Assembly: GCA_902791865.1 (NCBI GenBank)
Contig: CADAXK010000004.1
Location: forward strand, 124,001 to 188,000
DNA from: an uncultured Bacteroidia bacterium
GTDB lineage: Bacteria; Bacteroidota; Bacteroidia; Bacteroidales; ML635J-15
Direction of reading: 5' to 3'
DNA: 64,000 bases
Part shown: piece by piece, positions 44,696-52,824 of the stretch
Layout of the letters: every line of letters begins with the position of its first letter
Position numbering within the stretch: position 1 is the first letter of the stretch
Notes under the pieces: model-generated
The model's database searches: none
Seen by the model: the letters and a program-made list of their open reading frames with translations, nothing else
What the model was told of the DNA's origin: nothing
Program-made: the position numbers and the translations under genes

Positions 44696-45661
44696 ATGAA
44701 CAAACTAATAAACAAGGAAATGAAAGCTTTAGCATATATATTACTGACAATCATAGCAATTACCGCTAATGCGCAGACATACAAAAATGTACAATACGGC
44801 AACTTTGAAAGCTGGACTGTCCGCGACATTGAAGAATCACTGATTATTGGCGGCGAAACAAAACGCATATACGCCATTGGCCCACGCGACACCATCAGTG
44901 AAAACAAAGCTCTGAACATCAAGTCAATATGGGCGACATCCAACACTTACGCCAAAGTTGCAGGCATATCGAAGACAAGCAACACCGTATACCCCGAAAA
45001 GCGAGGAGATGGCTATTGCGCAAAACTCACTACCGAATACGCAGAATGCAAGGTGATCGGCTTAATAAACATTAAGGTATTGGTCTCTGGCACAATATAC
45101 TGGGGCAAGGCGCACGAACCAGTCAGCGGTACCGACAATCCGTACAGCAGGATGAGATGGGGCGTGCCATTTACCAACAAGCCCAAAGCACTTGTCCTCG
45201 ACTACAAGTCGGCAATGCCAAACAAAGGAACGATAACCACTTGCAAGACATTATCTTCATCGAGCAGAGCAGGAAACGACGGACACGAAATCATTTTCAT
45301 ACTGCAAAACCGTTGGGAGGACGAAAAAGGCAATGTCTATGCAAAACGCGTAGGCACAGCAATTTACAATGTCAGCAATCCGACAAACGGCTGGGTGAAC
45401 GACTTCCGCATACCAGTTATTTACGGCGATGCTACCAAATCCCCTAACTACAAACCATATATGAACCTTGGCCCCAAAAAGGACAACTTCTATACAATAA
45501 ACAGCAAAGGCAAAAATGTTGAAATACAAGAAGTTGGCTGGGGCGATGAAAATACACCAGTCACACACGCAATTCTGCTTATTAGTGCATCGTGTCAGGA
45601 AGCTTTTTCAGGAACAATAGGCAACACAATCTGGGTGGACAATATAAAGTTGGAGTATTAA
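44696..45661 (+). CDS. PCMD-domain secreted protein (copy 2)
   Basis: Paralogue of the protein at 39424: almost every block is the same (FESWTVRDIEESLIIGG, YAKVAGISKTSNTVYPEKRG, ISASCQEAFSGTIGNT), with small changes mainly in the signal peptide and a few loops. The start is uncertain: ATG 44696 gives MNKLINKEMKALAYI..., while ATG 44720 gives a shorter, more typical signal peptide (MKALAYILLTIIAITANAQ); an in-frame TTG at 44687 is less likely. It is exported and probably glycan-binding. It follows the SGNH hydrolase in the same direction, whereas copy 1 follows an SDR and precedes folB, so one of them was duplicated into place. Confidence 0.88.
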   Translation: MNKLINKEMKALAYILLTIIAITANAQTYKNVQYGNFESWTVRDIEESLIIGGETKRIYAIGPRDTISENKALNIKSIWATSNTYAKVAGISKTSNTVYPEKRGDGYCAKLTTEYAECKVIGLINIKVLVSGTIYWGKAHEPVSGTDNPYSRMRWGVPFTNKPKALVLDYKSAMPNKGTITTCKTLSSSSRAGNDGHEIIFILQNRWEDEKGNVYAKRVGTAIYNVSNPTNGWVNDFRIPVIYGDATKSPNYKPYMNLGPKKDNFYTINSKGKNVEIQEVGWGDENTPVTHAILLISASCQEAFSGTIGNTIWVDNIKLEY

Positions 45662-45966
45662 TCAGTTGAAAGTTAAAAGTTAAGAGTTAATAGTCCGTTT
45701 TGTAGAGTCGTTGCGTGCAACGACTAACAAAGCGTGCAACGACTAACAAAGCGTGCAACGACTGGAATTTTTGCGAGAGCTAAGGGTTAGCTACGCAGAA
45801 CGAAAAGTTCAAGGATTCAACAATTAAAAGAATTATATACCCTAGGCAGTTTGACATTTTATAATACTTTCATTAATAAATCCACAACAAACAAGTCTTA
45901 TCATGGCATAATGTTTGGGACAAATCAACACGATAATATATGTGTAACCATAAAAAATAATGTCCT
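45662..45966. repeat. Gene-free spacer with simple repeats and a palindrome
   Basis: About 300 nt with no gene. 45664-45695 is an A/T/G simple repeat (AGTTGAAAGTTAAAAGTTAA...) that recurs inverted at 47681-47717. 45706-45725 is a perfect hairpin AGTCGTTGC-GT-GCAACGACT. From 45713 to 45763 a 19-nt unit GCGTGCAACGACTAACAAA is repeated 2.7 times. The remainder is AT-rich. Confidence 0.7.
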
Positions 45967-46587
45967 ATGAAAAAGATATTATTCTTCTGTATTGTATTGA
46001 TAACCAGCATAAGTATGAGGGCGCAGTATGTTGTTTCCGACAAGTATGACCTATGGTTCGAAGACACCGATCATGAAATGACAACTCGCAAATCGGTGCA
46101 ATGTACCGATGATTACCAGGATCTATGGAATGGATGCACAGTCCGTATCATAGGCAAAAAGGTGTATATATACAGAGGAGGGAATTCAATACTCTATGGC
46201 AACGATATTAACCTGCTTTACAACGGATATTATCGTGTTAAGCGCAGTGGCACTTGGTATCTTTCCGATCCAGATGGAAATATCGTAGATGGCATCTACG
46301 GCAAACAAATTTTGTATTATCCATGGGGCTATGTGACTATACAACGCAGTGCTGGATATTATGATGTGTACCACTGCAGTGGCAGAAAGGTGGATTTCTA
46401 TTCGGAAGAATCGCCATATATCTTCTGGAACGGTTGCTGGCTCATAAAACAAGGCAGATATTGGTACGCATGCGATAAGGATGGAAGCAAAATTGATGGT
46501 GTATATGGCGACCAAGTCACTCTGCTTAACGATGGTCGTTGGAAATGTGTTCAAGGCTCTTACGTGAGTTATAAGGACGGGAACTAG
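45967..46587 (+). CDS. Secreted protein with WG-like repeats
   Basis: A 206-aa protein with signal peptide (MKKILFFCIVLITSISMRAQ). The mature part repeats a ~45-residue motif of the WG/beta-strand type: GYYRVKRSGTWYLSDPDGNIVDGIYGKQI, then GCWLIKQGRYWYACDKDGSKIDGVYGDQV, and a final GRWKCVQGSYVSYKDG. Similar repeats form beta-propeller-like or beta-solenoid surface proteins. No enzyme motif. Function unknown. It stands between the repeat-rich spacer and gldA. Confidence 0.75.
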   Translation: MKKILFFCIVLITSISMRAQYVVSDKYDLWFEDTDHEMTTRKSVQCTDDYQDLWNGCTVRIIGKKVYIYRGGNSILYGNDINLLYNGYYRVKRSGTWYLSDPDGNIVDGIYGKQILYYPWGYVTIQRSAGYYDVYHCSGRKVDFYSEESPYIFWNGCWLIKQGRYWYACDKDGSKIDGVYGDQVTLLNDGRWKCVQGSYVSYKDGN

Positions 46588-46675
46588 TTGATAATCCAGC
46601 CATACCATGTTTCGCACAATATTTTCTCGCATCCAATCAAAAAAAGATGTAATTTAGCGGTCTAAAATTGAAGGC

Positions 46676-47587
46676 ATGTCAATAGAAGTACGAAACATAA
46701 CAAAGGTTTTCGGAGAACAGAAGGCTCTCGACAATGTAAGTTTTGACATAAACAATGGTGAAATTGTCGGATTTCTTGGTCCCAACGGCGCAGGAAAGTC
46801 AACGCTGATGAAGATAATCACCGGATACATTCCAGCCACAGATGGCGAAGTGCTTATAAACGGAATGAATATCCTAGAAAACCCCATCGAAATCCGCAAG
46901 AAACTCGGCTACCTTCCAGAGCAGAATCCGCTGTACTTCGACATGTACATCGTTGAATACCTTGAATTTGTCGCAGGAATCTACGGCATAAAGAACAAGA
47001 AGGCAAGAATCGATGAGATTGTGTCGCTAACGGGACTTGAACCCGAAATAAACAAGAAAATCGGCACCTTGTCGAAAGGCTACAAACAACGTGTTGGTCT
47101 GGCGCAGGCAATTATCCACGACCCCGAAGTGCTTATACTAGATGAACCGACATCAGGACTTGACCCAAACCAGATTATCGAAATCAGAAACCTGATAAAG
47201 AACCTCGGCAAAGAAAAGACTGTCATTCTTTCAACACACATCATGCAGGAAGTGGAAGCTATCTGCGACCGCATATTGCTTATAAAAAAAGGTGTACTTC
47301 TCGCCAACGACAAGGCTGAAGATTTTGCCCACCTCAACAGCGACTCTATTTCCACACTGCTTGTCGAACTAGATGGAGAACTTTCGGAGAATGATTTTGC
47401 TCAGATAAAGGGCATTAGGAATGTCCGCAAGCAGTCCCCCACCCGATTTGCCATCGAATTCAGCAAGAGCAACGACATCCGCAAAGCAGTCTTCAACCTG
47501 GCAGTACAAAATGGACTTGCAGTCCTGAATATGCAAGAAAAGGAAAAGTCAATAGAAGAAGTTTTTGCAGAATTGACAAACAAATAA
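46676..47587 (+). CDS. gldA: GldA-like ABC transporter ATP-binding protein
   Basis: A 303-aa ABC ATPase: Walker A GPNGAGKST, Q-loop YLPEQNPLYFDM, signature LSKGYKQRVGLAQA, Walker B VLILDEPTSGLDPNQ and switch His in ILSTHIMQEVEAICDR. The C-terminal ~75 residues form the extra domain of GldA/NatA types. Length and wording fit GldA, the ATPase of the gliding-associated GldA-GldF-GldG transporter. The permease genes gldF and gldG are not next to it here, so an alternative is a general ABC-2 exporter ATPase. The presence of T9SS/gliding-type proteins in the window supports the name but does not prove gliding. Confidence 0.85.
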   Translation: MSIEVRNITKVFGEQKALDNVSFDINNGEIVGFLGPNGAGKSTLMKIITGYIPATDGEVLINGMNILENPIEIRKKLGYLPEQNPLYFDMYIVEYLEFVAGIYGIKNKKARIDEIVSLTGLEPEINKKIGTLSKGYKQRVGLAQAIIHDPEVLILDEPTSGLDPNQIIEIRNLIKNLGKEKTVILSTHIMQEVEAICDRILLIKKGVLLANDKAEDFAHLNSDSISTLLVELDGELSENDFAQIKGIRNVRKQSPTRFAIEFSKSNDIRKAVFNLAVQNGLAVLNMQEKEKSIEEVFAELTNK

Positions 47588-47680
47588 ATGGCTTGCAGGC
47601 CAAAAGTCTATAAGGCTTAAAGCCATTTAGTCTTTAGCCAATAGTTTCAATTTCTACGGCGTTTATAGATTTTAGGAACA

Positions 47681-47717
47681 GACTGTTAACTTTTAACTCT
47701 TAACTTTCAACTTTTAA
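47681..47717. repeat. Inverted partner of the simple repeat at 45664
   Basis: The reverse complement of this 37-nt stretch matches 45664-45695 over about 32 nt with few mismatches. The pair brackets the WG-like gene and gldA. It also overlaps the end of the neighbouring minus-strand gene. Confidence 0.6.
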
Positions 47718-48774
47718 ACTCCGCTACCACTGGATAATGGTCATCCGCAATATTGAAATCCAAAGCCTTGTGTCTTAAACATTTGAATTTATTGGAATGC
47801 ATTATGTAGTCGATACGGAAATCGACACCAGCAATTGAAAATGTACGACCGTTGCCATCTCCGCGTTCCATAAAGGTATCGTGAAGCCTTTCGCCTGAAG
47901 AAAGTATCTGGAAACATGTATAGCTCAATGGGACATCATTGAAATCGCCGCAAAGCATCACCGGATAAGGACAAGTGTCCAAGGTTGCCACAAGTGTATC
48001 GACCTGCACGGCACGATGTGCCGAAGCTTCCGAGAATTTAGAATACAAGCTCATAGCCTTGTCCTTATTTTCGCGGTTGAAACCATTGCTCATATCCACA
48101 TCCGAATTGCTTATCATAATAGACTGCAAATGGCAATTATAGAGTCTTACCGTATCTTCATTCATAAGAATGTCCACATACATAAAACCATTGGCTGTAC
48201 TGTCAAACGGATGAGAATATTGGTTTATCACTTTGTAGCGCGTAACAATCGCCAATCCTCCTACCCCGAAATTGAAATTAGTAAGCCGCACCTTAGGCAC
48301 CGACTTGGCCTTCAAATTCTTCGACAGCACATCTAGCGTTGGGAAATCCGCTGATTTGTTTGCCCAATATGCTTCCTGCAAGCAAACAATGTCGGCATCG
48401 GTGGCTGAAATTGTTTCCAAAACCTTTTCCCTCAACAAATTGGAATTCTTATCAAGAATACCGAAACATTTCACATTGTAGGACATTACCCTGAAATCGG
48501 CATTGTCATCAAGTGATTTGTCGCGAATGGAATATTCATGCGAGAAATATTTAAAGCCGACAAACAACACCACAGCAATAGGAATGGCAACCTTATAATT
48601 CACGAACAGCCATAAAAGCATAAGCGCAGCAAGTCCGATAAGCACATACTTCAGCATAAACGGACACAATGCCATCCACTTTACACTTGCCGGCGACACA
48701 TACACCGAAACTATGCAGAGTATTACCGCCAAAACAAACAATATCGTAAATACCCATAATATCTTGCGCCACAT
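47707..48774 (-). CDS. Membrane-anchored endonuclease/exonuclease/phosphatase-family hydrolase
   Basis: A 355-aa protein with three N-terminal hydrophobic segments (about 1-85) followed by an EEP-fold domain: VMSYNVKCFG (Asn), CLQEAYW (Glu), MLCGDFNDVP (Asp/Asn) and DHYPVVAEF (Asp-His). The metal-binding and catalytic residues are in order. Homologues include DNases, sphingomyelinases and phosphodiesterases; the membrane anchor points the domain to the periplasm. It is the last gene of a minus-strand run with two rhomboids and mutL; 5 nt separate it from the first rhomboid. Confidence 0.9.
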   Translation of the reverse strand: MWRKILWVFTILFVLAVILCIVSVYVSPASVKWMALCPFMLKYVLIGLAALMLLWLFVNYKVAIPIAVVLFVGFKYFSHEYSIRDKSLDDNADFRVMSYNVKCFGILDKNSNLLREKVLETISATDADIVCLQEAYWANKSADFPTLDVLSKNLKAKSVPKVRLTNFNFGVGGLAIVTRYKVINQYSHPFDSTANGFMYVDILMNEDTVRLYNCHLQSIMISNSDVDMSNGFNRENKDKAMSLYSKFSEASAHRAVQVDTLVATLDTCPYPVMLCGDFNDVPLSYTCFQILSSGERLHDTFMERGDGNGRTFSIAGVDFRIDYIMHSNKFKCLRHKALDFNIADDHYPVVAEFKS

Positions 48775-48779
48775 ATCCC

Positions 48780-49670
48780 TTAATTTTTATTGCTGTTGCT
48801 AAACAATTTTTCCTTTTCCTCCTTCGTTAGGCTCGAATAACCAGATTCTTTAACCTTGTCCAAGATTTTGTCTATCTCCCTCTGCTCTTGAGCTTTGCGT
48901 CTATTATATTCGGCATCGGTTTCTGCACGGCGACTTCCACTCTGCGTAGCCGTCTTTGGCTCCGACTTGAACAATCCGCCAACCCATGCAAAAAAACGCG
49001 ACAAGAAAATTGTGATGTCCGTACCTTTTGAGTAGCAAATAGAAAATATTGCACCCATGAGCGCTCCGCCAAGATGCGAAAAATGTCCGCCAGCATTGCC
49101 AAACGGTATGCTCAGCAAGTCGATGAGAACAATCGCCACCGCCAAATATTTCAGCTTTATCTGACCGAGAAAAGCCAAGCGTACAGGCATATTAGGCACA
49201 AGCACGGCAATAGCAAAAACCACCGCCATTATCGATGCCGATGCTCCAATTGCAAAAGCGACATTTTTCACAGTTGCAAACACAGGAATAATGTTGTAAG
49301 CCCCTATGAAAACCAGCGCACCTGCAAGTCCGCCAAGTATATACACACCAAGCAACTGCCTCTGCGAAAGGTATTCAAGAAAGATTTTCCCGAACCAGTA
49401 CAGCACAAGCAGGTTGAACATTATGTGAATGAATCCGGAATGAACAAACATATATGTCACCACTGTCCACGGTCTATGCGCCAGCAAAGAAAAGTTTGAA
49501 GACACGCCCAACCATTCCGACACATTAAAAGTCTTTCCAGCAAAGAAGAATCCGAGATTAACAGCAAGAACAAGAACGAACACACTGATATTCAAAAATA
49601 TGAGTATGCTCAAATTATTTCCCTGACGGAAAATAGTTCTTATTTCGTTCCAGATTCCCTGCTTCATCAA
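48780..49670 (-). CDS. Rhomboid-family intramembrane serine protease (variant GASA)
   Basis: A 296-aa protein with about six to seven membrane segments. The catalytic Ser block is AIGASASIM, where the usual GxSG is GASA, and the catalytic His lies in HFSHLGGALMG. HIMFNLLVLYWFG (loop Asn) is also present. The C-terminal ~60 residues are cytoplasmic and charged. It overlaps the start region of its upstream neighbour rhomboid by 4 nt (ATGA), forming a coupled pair. Confidence 0.9.
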   Translation of the reverse strand: MMKQGIWNEIRTIFRQGNNLSILIFLNISVFVLVLAVNLGFFFAGKTFNVSEWLGVSSNFSLLAHRPWTVVTYMFVHSGFIHIMFNLLVLYWFGKIFLEYLSQRQLLGVYILGGLAGALVFIGAYNIIPVFATVKNVAFAIGASASIMAVVFAIAVLVPNMPVRLAFLGQIKLKYLAVAIVLIDLLSIPFGNAGGHFSHLGGALMGAIFSICYSKGTDITIFLSRFFAWVGGLFKSEPKTATQSGSRRAETDAEYNRRKAQEQREIDKILDKVKESGYSSLTKEEKEKLFSNSNKN

Positions 49671-50380
49671 ACCTCCCCTTTCTTACGCCAAATCATCAGC
49701 AGGATGAAACCGATAAGCATACCACCAAGATGTGCAAAATGTGCAACATTGTCTCCCTGTGCGTTCAGAATGCCAAGCAACAGTTCAATGACCACGAATG
49801 CTATAACCATCCACTTGGCTTTCACAGGAATAGCAAAGTAAATGTACATCTCGACATTGGGGAACATAATTCCAAACGCGAGAAGCAAACCGTAAATAGC
49901 ACCCGATGCGCCAACGCACGGCACATTGAGAACTGCATTCAAATTGCCGAGTTGCGGATCCATGTAGTTTTTGCCCTGCATAATAATGTCGGCACCATTT
50001 CGCATTACATGCTCAATTGCCTCGGGACTCATTGACGACATAAGCACCTGCATTTCAATCTCTTTTACAAGAAGATAGAACAAAGCTCCGCCAATTCCGG
50101 CCACAAAGTAATATATGAAGAACCGCTTTGAGCCCCAATACGATTCAAGCACCCTGCCGAACATGTAGAGCGAAAACATATTGAAGAACAAATGCCAGAA
50201 TCCTCCGTGCATAAACATGTGTGTAACAAGCTGAACTGGCTTGAACAACGGACTGCGGAAACTGTACAATGCACAATACGAATCGAGCACCGGCACAAAC
50301 ATTGCCACTACAAACATTACAATGTTGACGAGAAGCAGATACTTGACTACCGGTGGAATATCCAAAGACCTATTGAACAT
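49667..50380 (-). CDS. Rhomboid-family intramembrane serine protease
   Basis: A 237-aa rhomboid with catalytic Ser in GASGAIYGLLLA (GxSG) and His in HFAHLGGMLIG, plus HLFFNMFSLYMFG in the second segment. It cleaves transmembrane substrates inside the inner membrane. It is placed 6 nt after mutL and overlaps the next rhomboid by 4 nt. A rhomboid pair after mutL is a syntenic feature I have seen in Bacteroidales, though this is from memory only. Confidence 0.93.
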   Translation of the reverse strand: MFNRSLDIPPVVKYLLLVNIVMFVVAMFVPVLDSYCALYSFRSPLFKPVQLVTHMFMHGGFWHLFFNMFSLYMFGRVLESYWGSKRFFIYYFVAGIGGALFYLLVKEIEMQVLMSSMSPEAIEHVMRNGADIIMQGKNYMDPQLGNLNAVLNVPCVGASGAIYGLLLAFGIMFPNVEMYIYFAIPVKAKWMVIAFVVIELLLGILNAQGDNVAHFAHLGGMLIGFILLMIWRKKGEV

Positions 50381-50386
50381 GGCTCA

Positions 50387-52231
50387 TCAGTTAAATTTGT
50401 TTTCTATTTCAGAAATGTCCATTATTTCCATTATTTTCCTGCCATCGGCAGTATAGTTGTGGTTAGCGCACGACATCAGACGGAAAAACAAGTCTTCCAT
50501 CTCCTCGTCCTTCAGCGCAACACCAGATGACATTGCAGCCGACTTTGCCAAAGCAATGGCAATCTTGTCGTTAAGCAGCATTTTTACATCGGGAGAACCA
50601 TCCGAAAGTTCATCAAGCAGCTGACGAATAATCGCATTTGCATCCATATCGGCAAGTTCGGCTGGCACACCGCAAATTTCAAACTTATCGTTTCCGACCA
50701 TAACAATATCAAAACCAATGGTATTGAGTTCGGTCATAACCTCAATCAGCAGTCCGCGCTCCTCTGGAGATGGTTCTATCACAAGCGGGAAAAGCGACTT
50801 CTGCACCACTCCGCTACGCGATTCAAGCATACGCATAAAATGTTCGTACATAATGCGTTCATGCGCCCTGCGCTGATTTATGACAATCATTCCCGAATGC
50901 GATGATGTGAGAATGTACTTGTTTTTCAACTGCAAATACTTCTGCGAACTGTCGCCCGAATAACTATCATCGTCTCCATACGATATTTGCGACTGCACGC
51001 TTTGCATGGTTTCGGGATTCTGCGGATTCTCGCTTTCAGGCAAATCAAAATCATCGCGCGTTTTGCCGCCCTCATACAACTGCTCCCATCCTTTCGGAAC
51101 ATCGCGCTTGTAGCCAGAATCGGTGTATTTGAACGGATTGAACTTCGGATTCACACTTATCACCGGCGGACGCACAACAGTTGACGATGTAAAATGAGCA
51201 TCGCGGGTAATGTCATCTTCAAACGACAGAGATGGAACGACATTGAACTTGCCAAGCGCCTCTTTTACAGCCGAATTGAGAATCATATAGATGCTTTGCT
51301 CCTCCTCGAACTTGATTTCGGTCTTTGTAGGATGAATGTTTATGTCGATTGTTGCCGGGTCTACTTCCAAATAAATGAAAAAGCGTGGATTTTCGCCCTC
51401 GGGCAGAAGCTTGTCGTAGGCAGATGTCACCGCCTTGCGGAAATACGGATGGTACATGTAGCGGTTGTTCACAAAGAAGAACTGCTCCGCCATGTTTTTC
51501 AACGACATTTCGGGCTTTACAACGAAGCCCTTTATGTTCACTATATTGGTTTCAACGCCAAGCGGAACAAGGTTCTGGTTGAGTTTCTTGCCGAAAACAT
51601 TTGCAATACGCTGATGCAGATTCTCCGGTGAAAGTTGCATCTTTATATCATCGTTGAAAACCACCTTGAACGAAATTGATGGGTTTGTAAGCACAATTCG
51701 GTGAATTTCATCCATAATGTGCTTGGTCTCCACACTGTCTGATTTCAGGAACTTGCGCCTAGCCGGGATATTGAAGAAAAGGTTGCGCACCTTGAAATTT
51801 GTTCCTACTGCAGCTGCCACCGGCTCCTGCGACTTAACATTCGATGCGGAGATGCAAATGCAGGTGCCAAGTTCGTCCTCGCTTCTTCGTGTAACGAGTT
51901 CCACCTCGGCAACGGCGGCGATTGATGCCAACGCCTCACCACGGAAGCCCATGGTTGTTATTGCAAACAGGTCTTCTGCCTTGGAAATTTTTGATGTAGC
52001 ATGGCGTTCAAACGACATGCGGGCATCTGTGGGCGACATTCCCATGCCATTGTCAACCACCTGAATGAGAGTACGCCCAGCATCCTTTATTATTATGTCG
52101 ATGCTTGTTGCACCCGCATCAAGCGAGTTTTCAACCAGTTCCTTCACCACCGATGATGGTCTCTGCACCACCTCACCGGCTGCAATCTGGTTGGCAACCG
52201 AATCCGACAGCAACTTAATTATATCCGACAT
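50387..52231 (-). CDS. mutL: MutL, DNA mismatch repair protein
   Basis: A 614-aa MutL. The N-terminal GHKL ATPase domain shows NQIAAGEVVQRPSSVVKELVENSLDAG, then VVDNGMGMS and TMGFRGEALASIAAVAE. The C-terminal dimerisation domain (about 420-614) includes NQRRAHERIMYEHF. It does not show the DQHAxxERxxxE endonuclease signature in full form (Q-R-R-A-H-E-R-I here), so whether it is a nicking MutL is uncertain. It couples mismatch recognition by MutS to strand removal. It follows the small 105-aa gene by 2 nt and precedes the rhomboids. Confidence 0.97.
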   Translation of the reverse strand: MSDIIKLLSDSVANQIAAGEVVQRPSSVVKELVENSLDAGATSIDIIIKDAGRTLIQVVDNGMGMSPTDARMSFERHATSKISKAEDLFAITTMGFRGEALASIAAVAEVELVTRRSEDELGTCICISASNVKSQEPVAAAVGTNFKVRNLFFNIPARRKFLKSDSVETKHIMDEIHRIVLTNPSISFKVVFNDDIKMQLSPENLHQRIANVFGKKLNQNLVPLGVETNIVNIKGFVVKPEMSLKNMAEQFFFVNNRYMYHPYFRKAVTSAYDKLLPEGENPRFFIYLEVDPATIDINIHPTKTEIKFEEEQSIYMILNSAVKEALGKFNVVPSLSFEDDITRDAHFTSSTVVRPPVISVNPKFNPFKYTDSGYKRDVPKGWEQLYEGGKTRDDFDLPESENPQNPETMQSVQSQISYGDDDSYSGDSSQKYLQLKNKYILTSSHSGMIVINQRRAHERIMYEHFMRMLESRSGVVQKSLFPLVIEPSPEERGLLIEVMTELNTIGFDIVMVGNDKFEICGVPAELADMDANAIIRQLLDELSDGSPDVKMLLNDKIAIALAKSAAMSSGVALKDEEMEDLFFRLMSCANHNYTADGRKIMEIMDISEIENKFN

Positions 52232-52233
52232 GG

Positions 52234-52551
52234 CTACAACTTGCTAATATACGACACCACCGATGAAAGGTCGGCGAAGAAAATAAGGTAGGCAATGAAA
52301 AACAAGAATACTGCAATGCAGAATATCCTGATTGTGGATTTTTTTGTTCCGCCATACGATGTACGGCGCATCTTGGAACGGAAACTGCCACGAATGCTTG
52401 CGCCAGGCTTATACTCGCCATCGGTAGCATCGATTTTGCCTTCCTGCTCACGCCTTTCCATCACTTTTTCGTGAAATTCATCGAGTTTTGCATCGTAATA
52501 GCGTGGCTTGTAATCGAATACATTATATGTAAAAGTTTTAAACAGACCCAT
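52234..52551 (-). CDS. Small membrane protein upstream of mutL, unknown function
   Basis: A 105-aa protein: basic, hydrophilic N-terminal ~75 residues (MGLFKTFTYNVFDYKPRYYD at the start, RREQEGKIDA, RGSFRSKMRR) and one hydrophobic segment near residues 78-98. The architecture matches small conserved Bacteroidota proteins found next to mutL. No function known. It is 2 nt from mutL, so the two are translated from one mRNA. Confidence 0.8.
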   Translation of the reverse strand: MGLFKTFTYNVFDYKPRYYDAKLDEFHEKVMERREQEGKIDATDGEYKPGASIRGSFRSKMRRTSYGGTKKSTIRIFCIAVFLFFIAYLIFFADLSSVVSYISKL

Positions 52552-52664
52552 CAGTCAAAATGTTTAGTTTTAACTTGCAAATATAACACTTTAGAACGAA
52601 ATTCTGGTTTAGAATTTTGTTAAATGGATTGATGAAGATTTTATTGATTCCACACTAACAACAA

Positions 52665-52766
52665 ATCATCCCCGAACGCATATTTTACCCATTTCGGGGA
52701 CAAGTAAGTAAATACTATTTATCCCCGAAATAACATTTTTAGTACTTCGGGGACAAATAAGATAAA
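52665..52766. repeat. Repeat copy A, upstream of the DUF234 ATPase
   Basis: About 100 nt carrying inverted elements TTTCGGGGA...TCCCCGAAA and the motif CGGGGACAAATAAG. The same text recurs at 54277-54376 (high identity) and in a decayed form at 54505-54580. Confidence 0.75.
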
Positions 52767-52770
52767 TTTA

Positions 52771-52801
52771 TTTGTCCGTGAAACAAAAATTAGTAACTTT
52801 G
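52771..52801 (+). promoter_or_regulatory. Promoter of the DUF234 ATPase
   Basis: TTTG at 52771-52774 and TAACTTTG at 52794-52801 with 19-nt spacing, a textbook Bacteroidota -33/-7 pair. ATG follows at 52825. Confidence 0.7.
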
Positions 52802-52824
52802 CGGACGGATAAAAAAGTAATGCT

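Noticed and set aside
45706..45763. Regularly spaced repeats that could suggest a CRISPR array
   Set aside because: The 19-nt units are contiguous with no unique spacers, no leader and no cas genes; it is a tandem repeat next to a hairpin.
52234..52451. Overlapping alternative frame in the small gene upstream of mutL
   Set aside because: The 105-aa frame with a clean membrane segment and a 2-nt gap to mutL is the better choice; the overlapping frame lacks protein-like composition.
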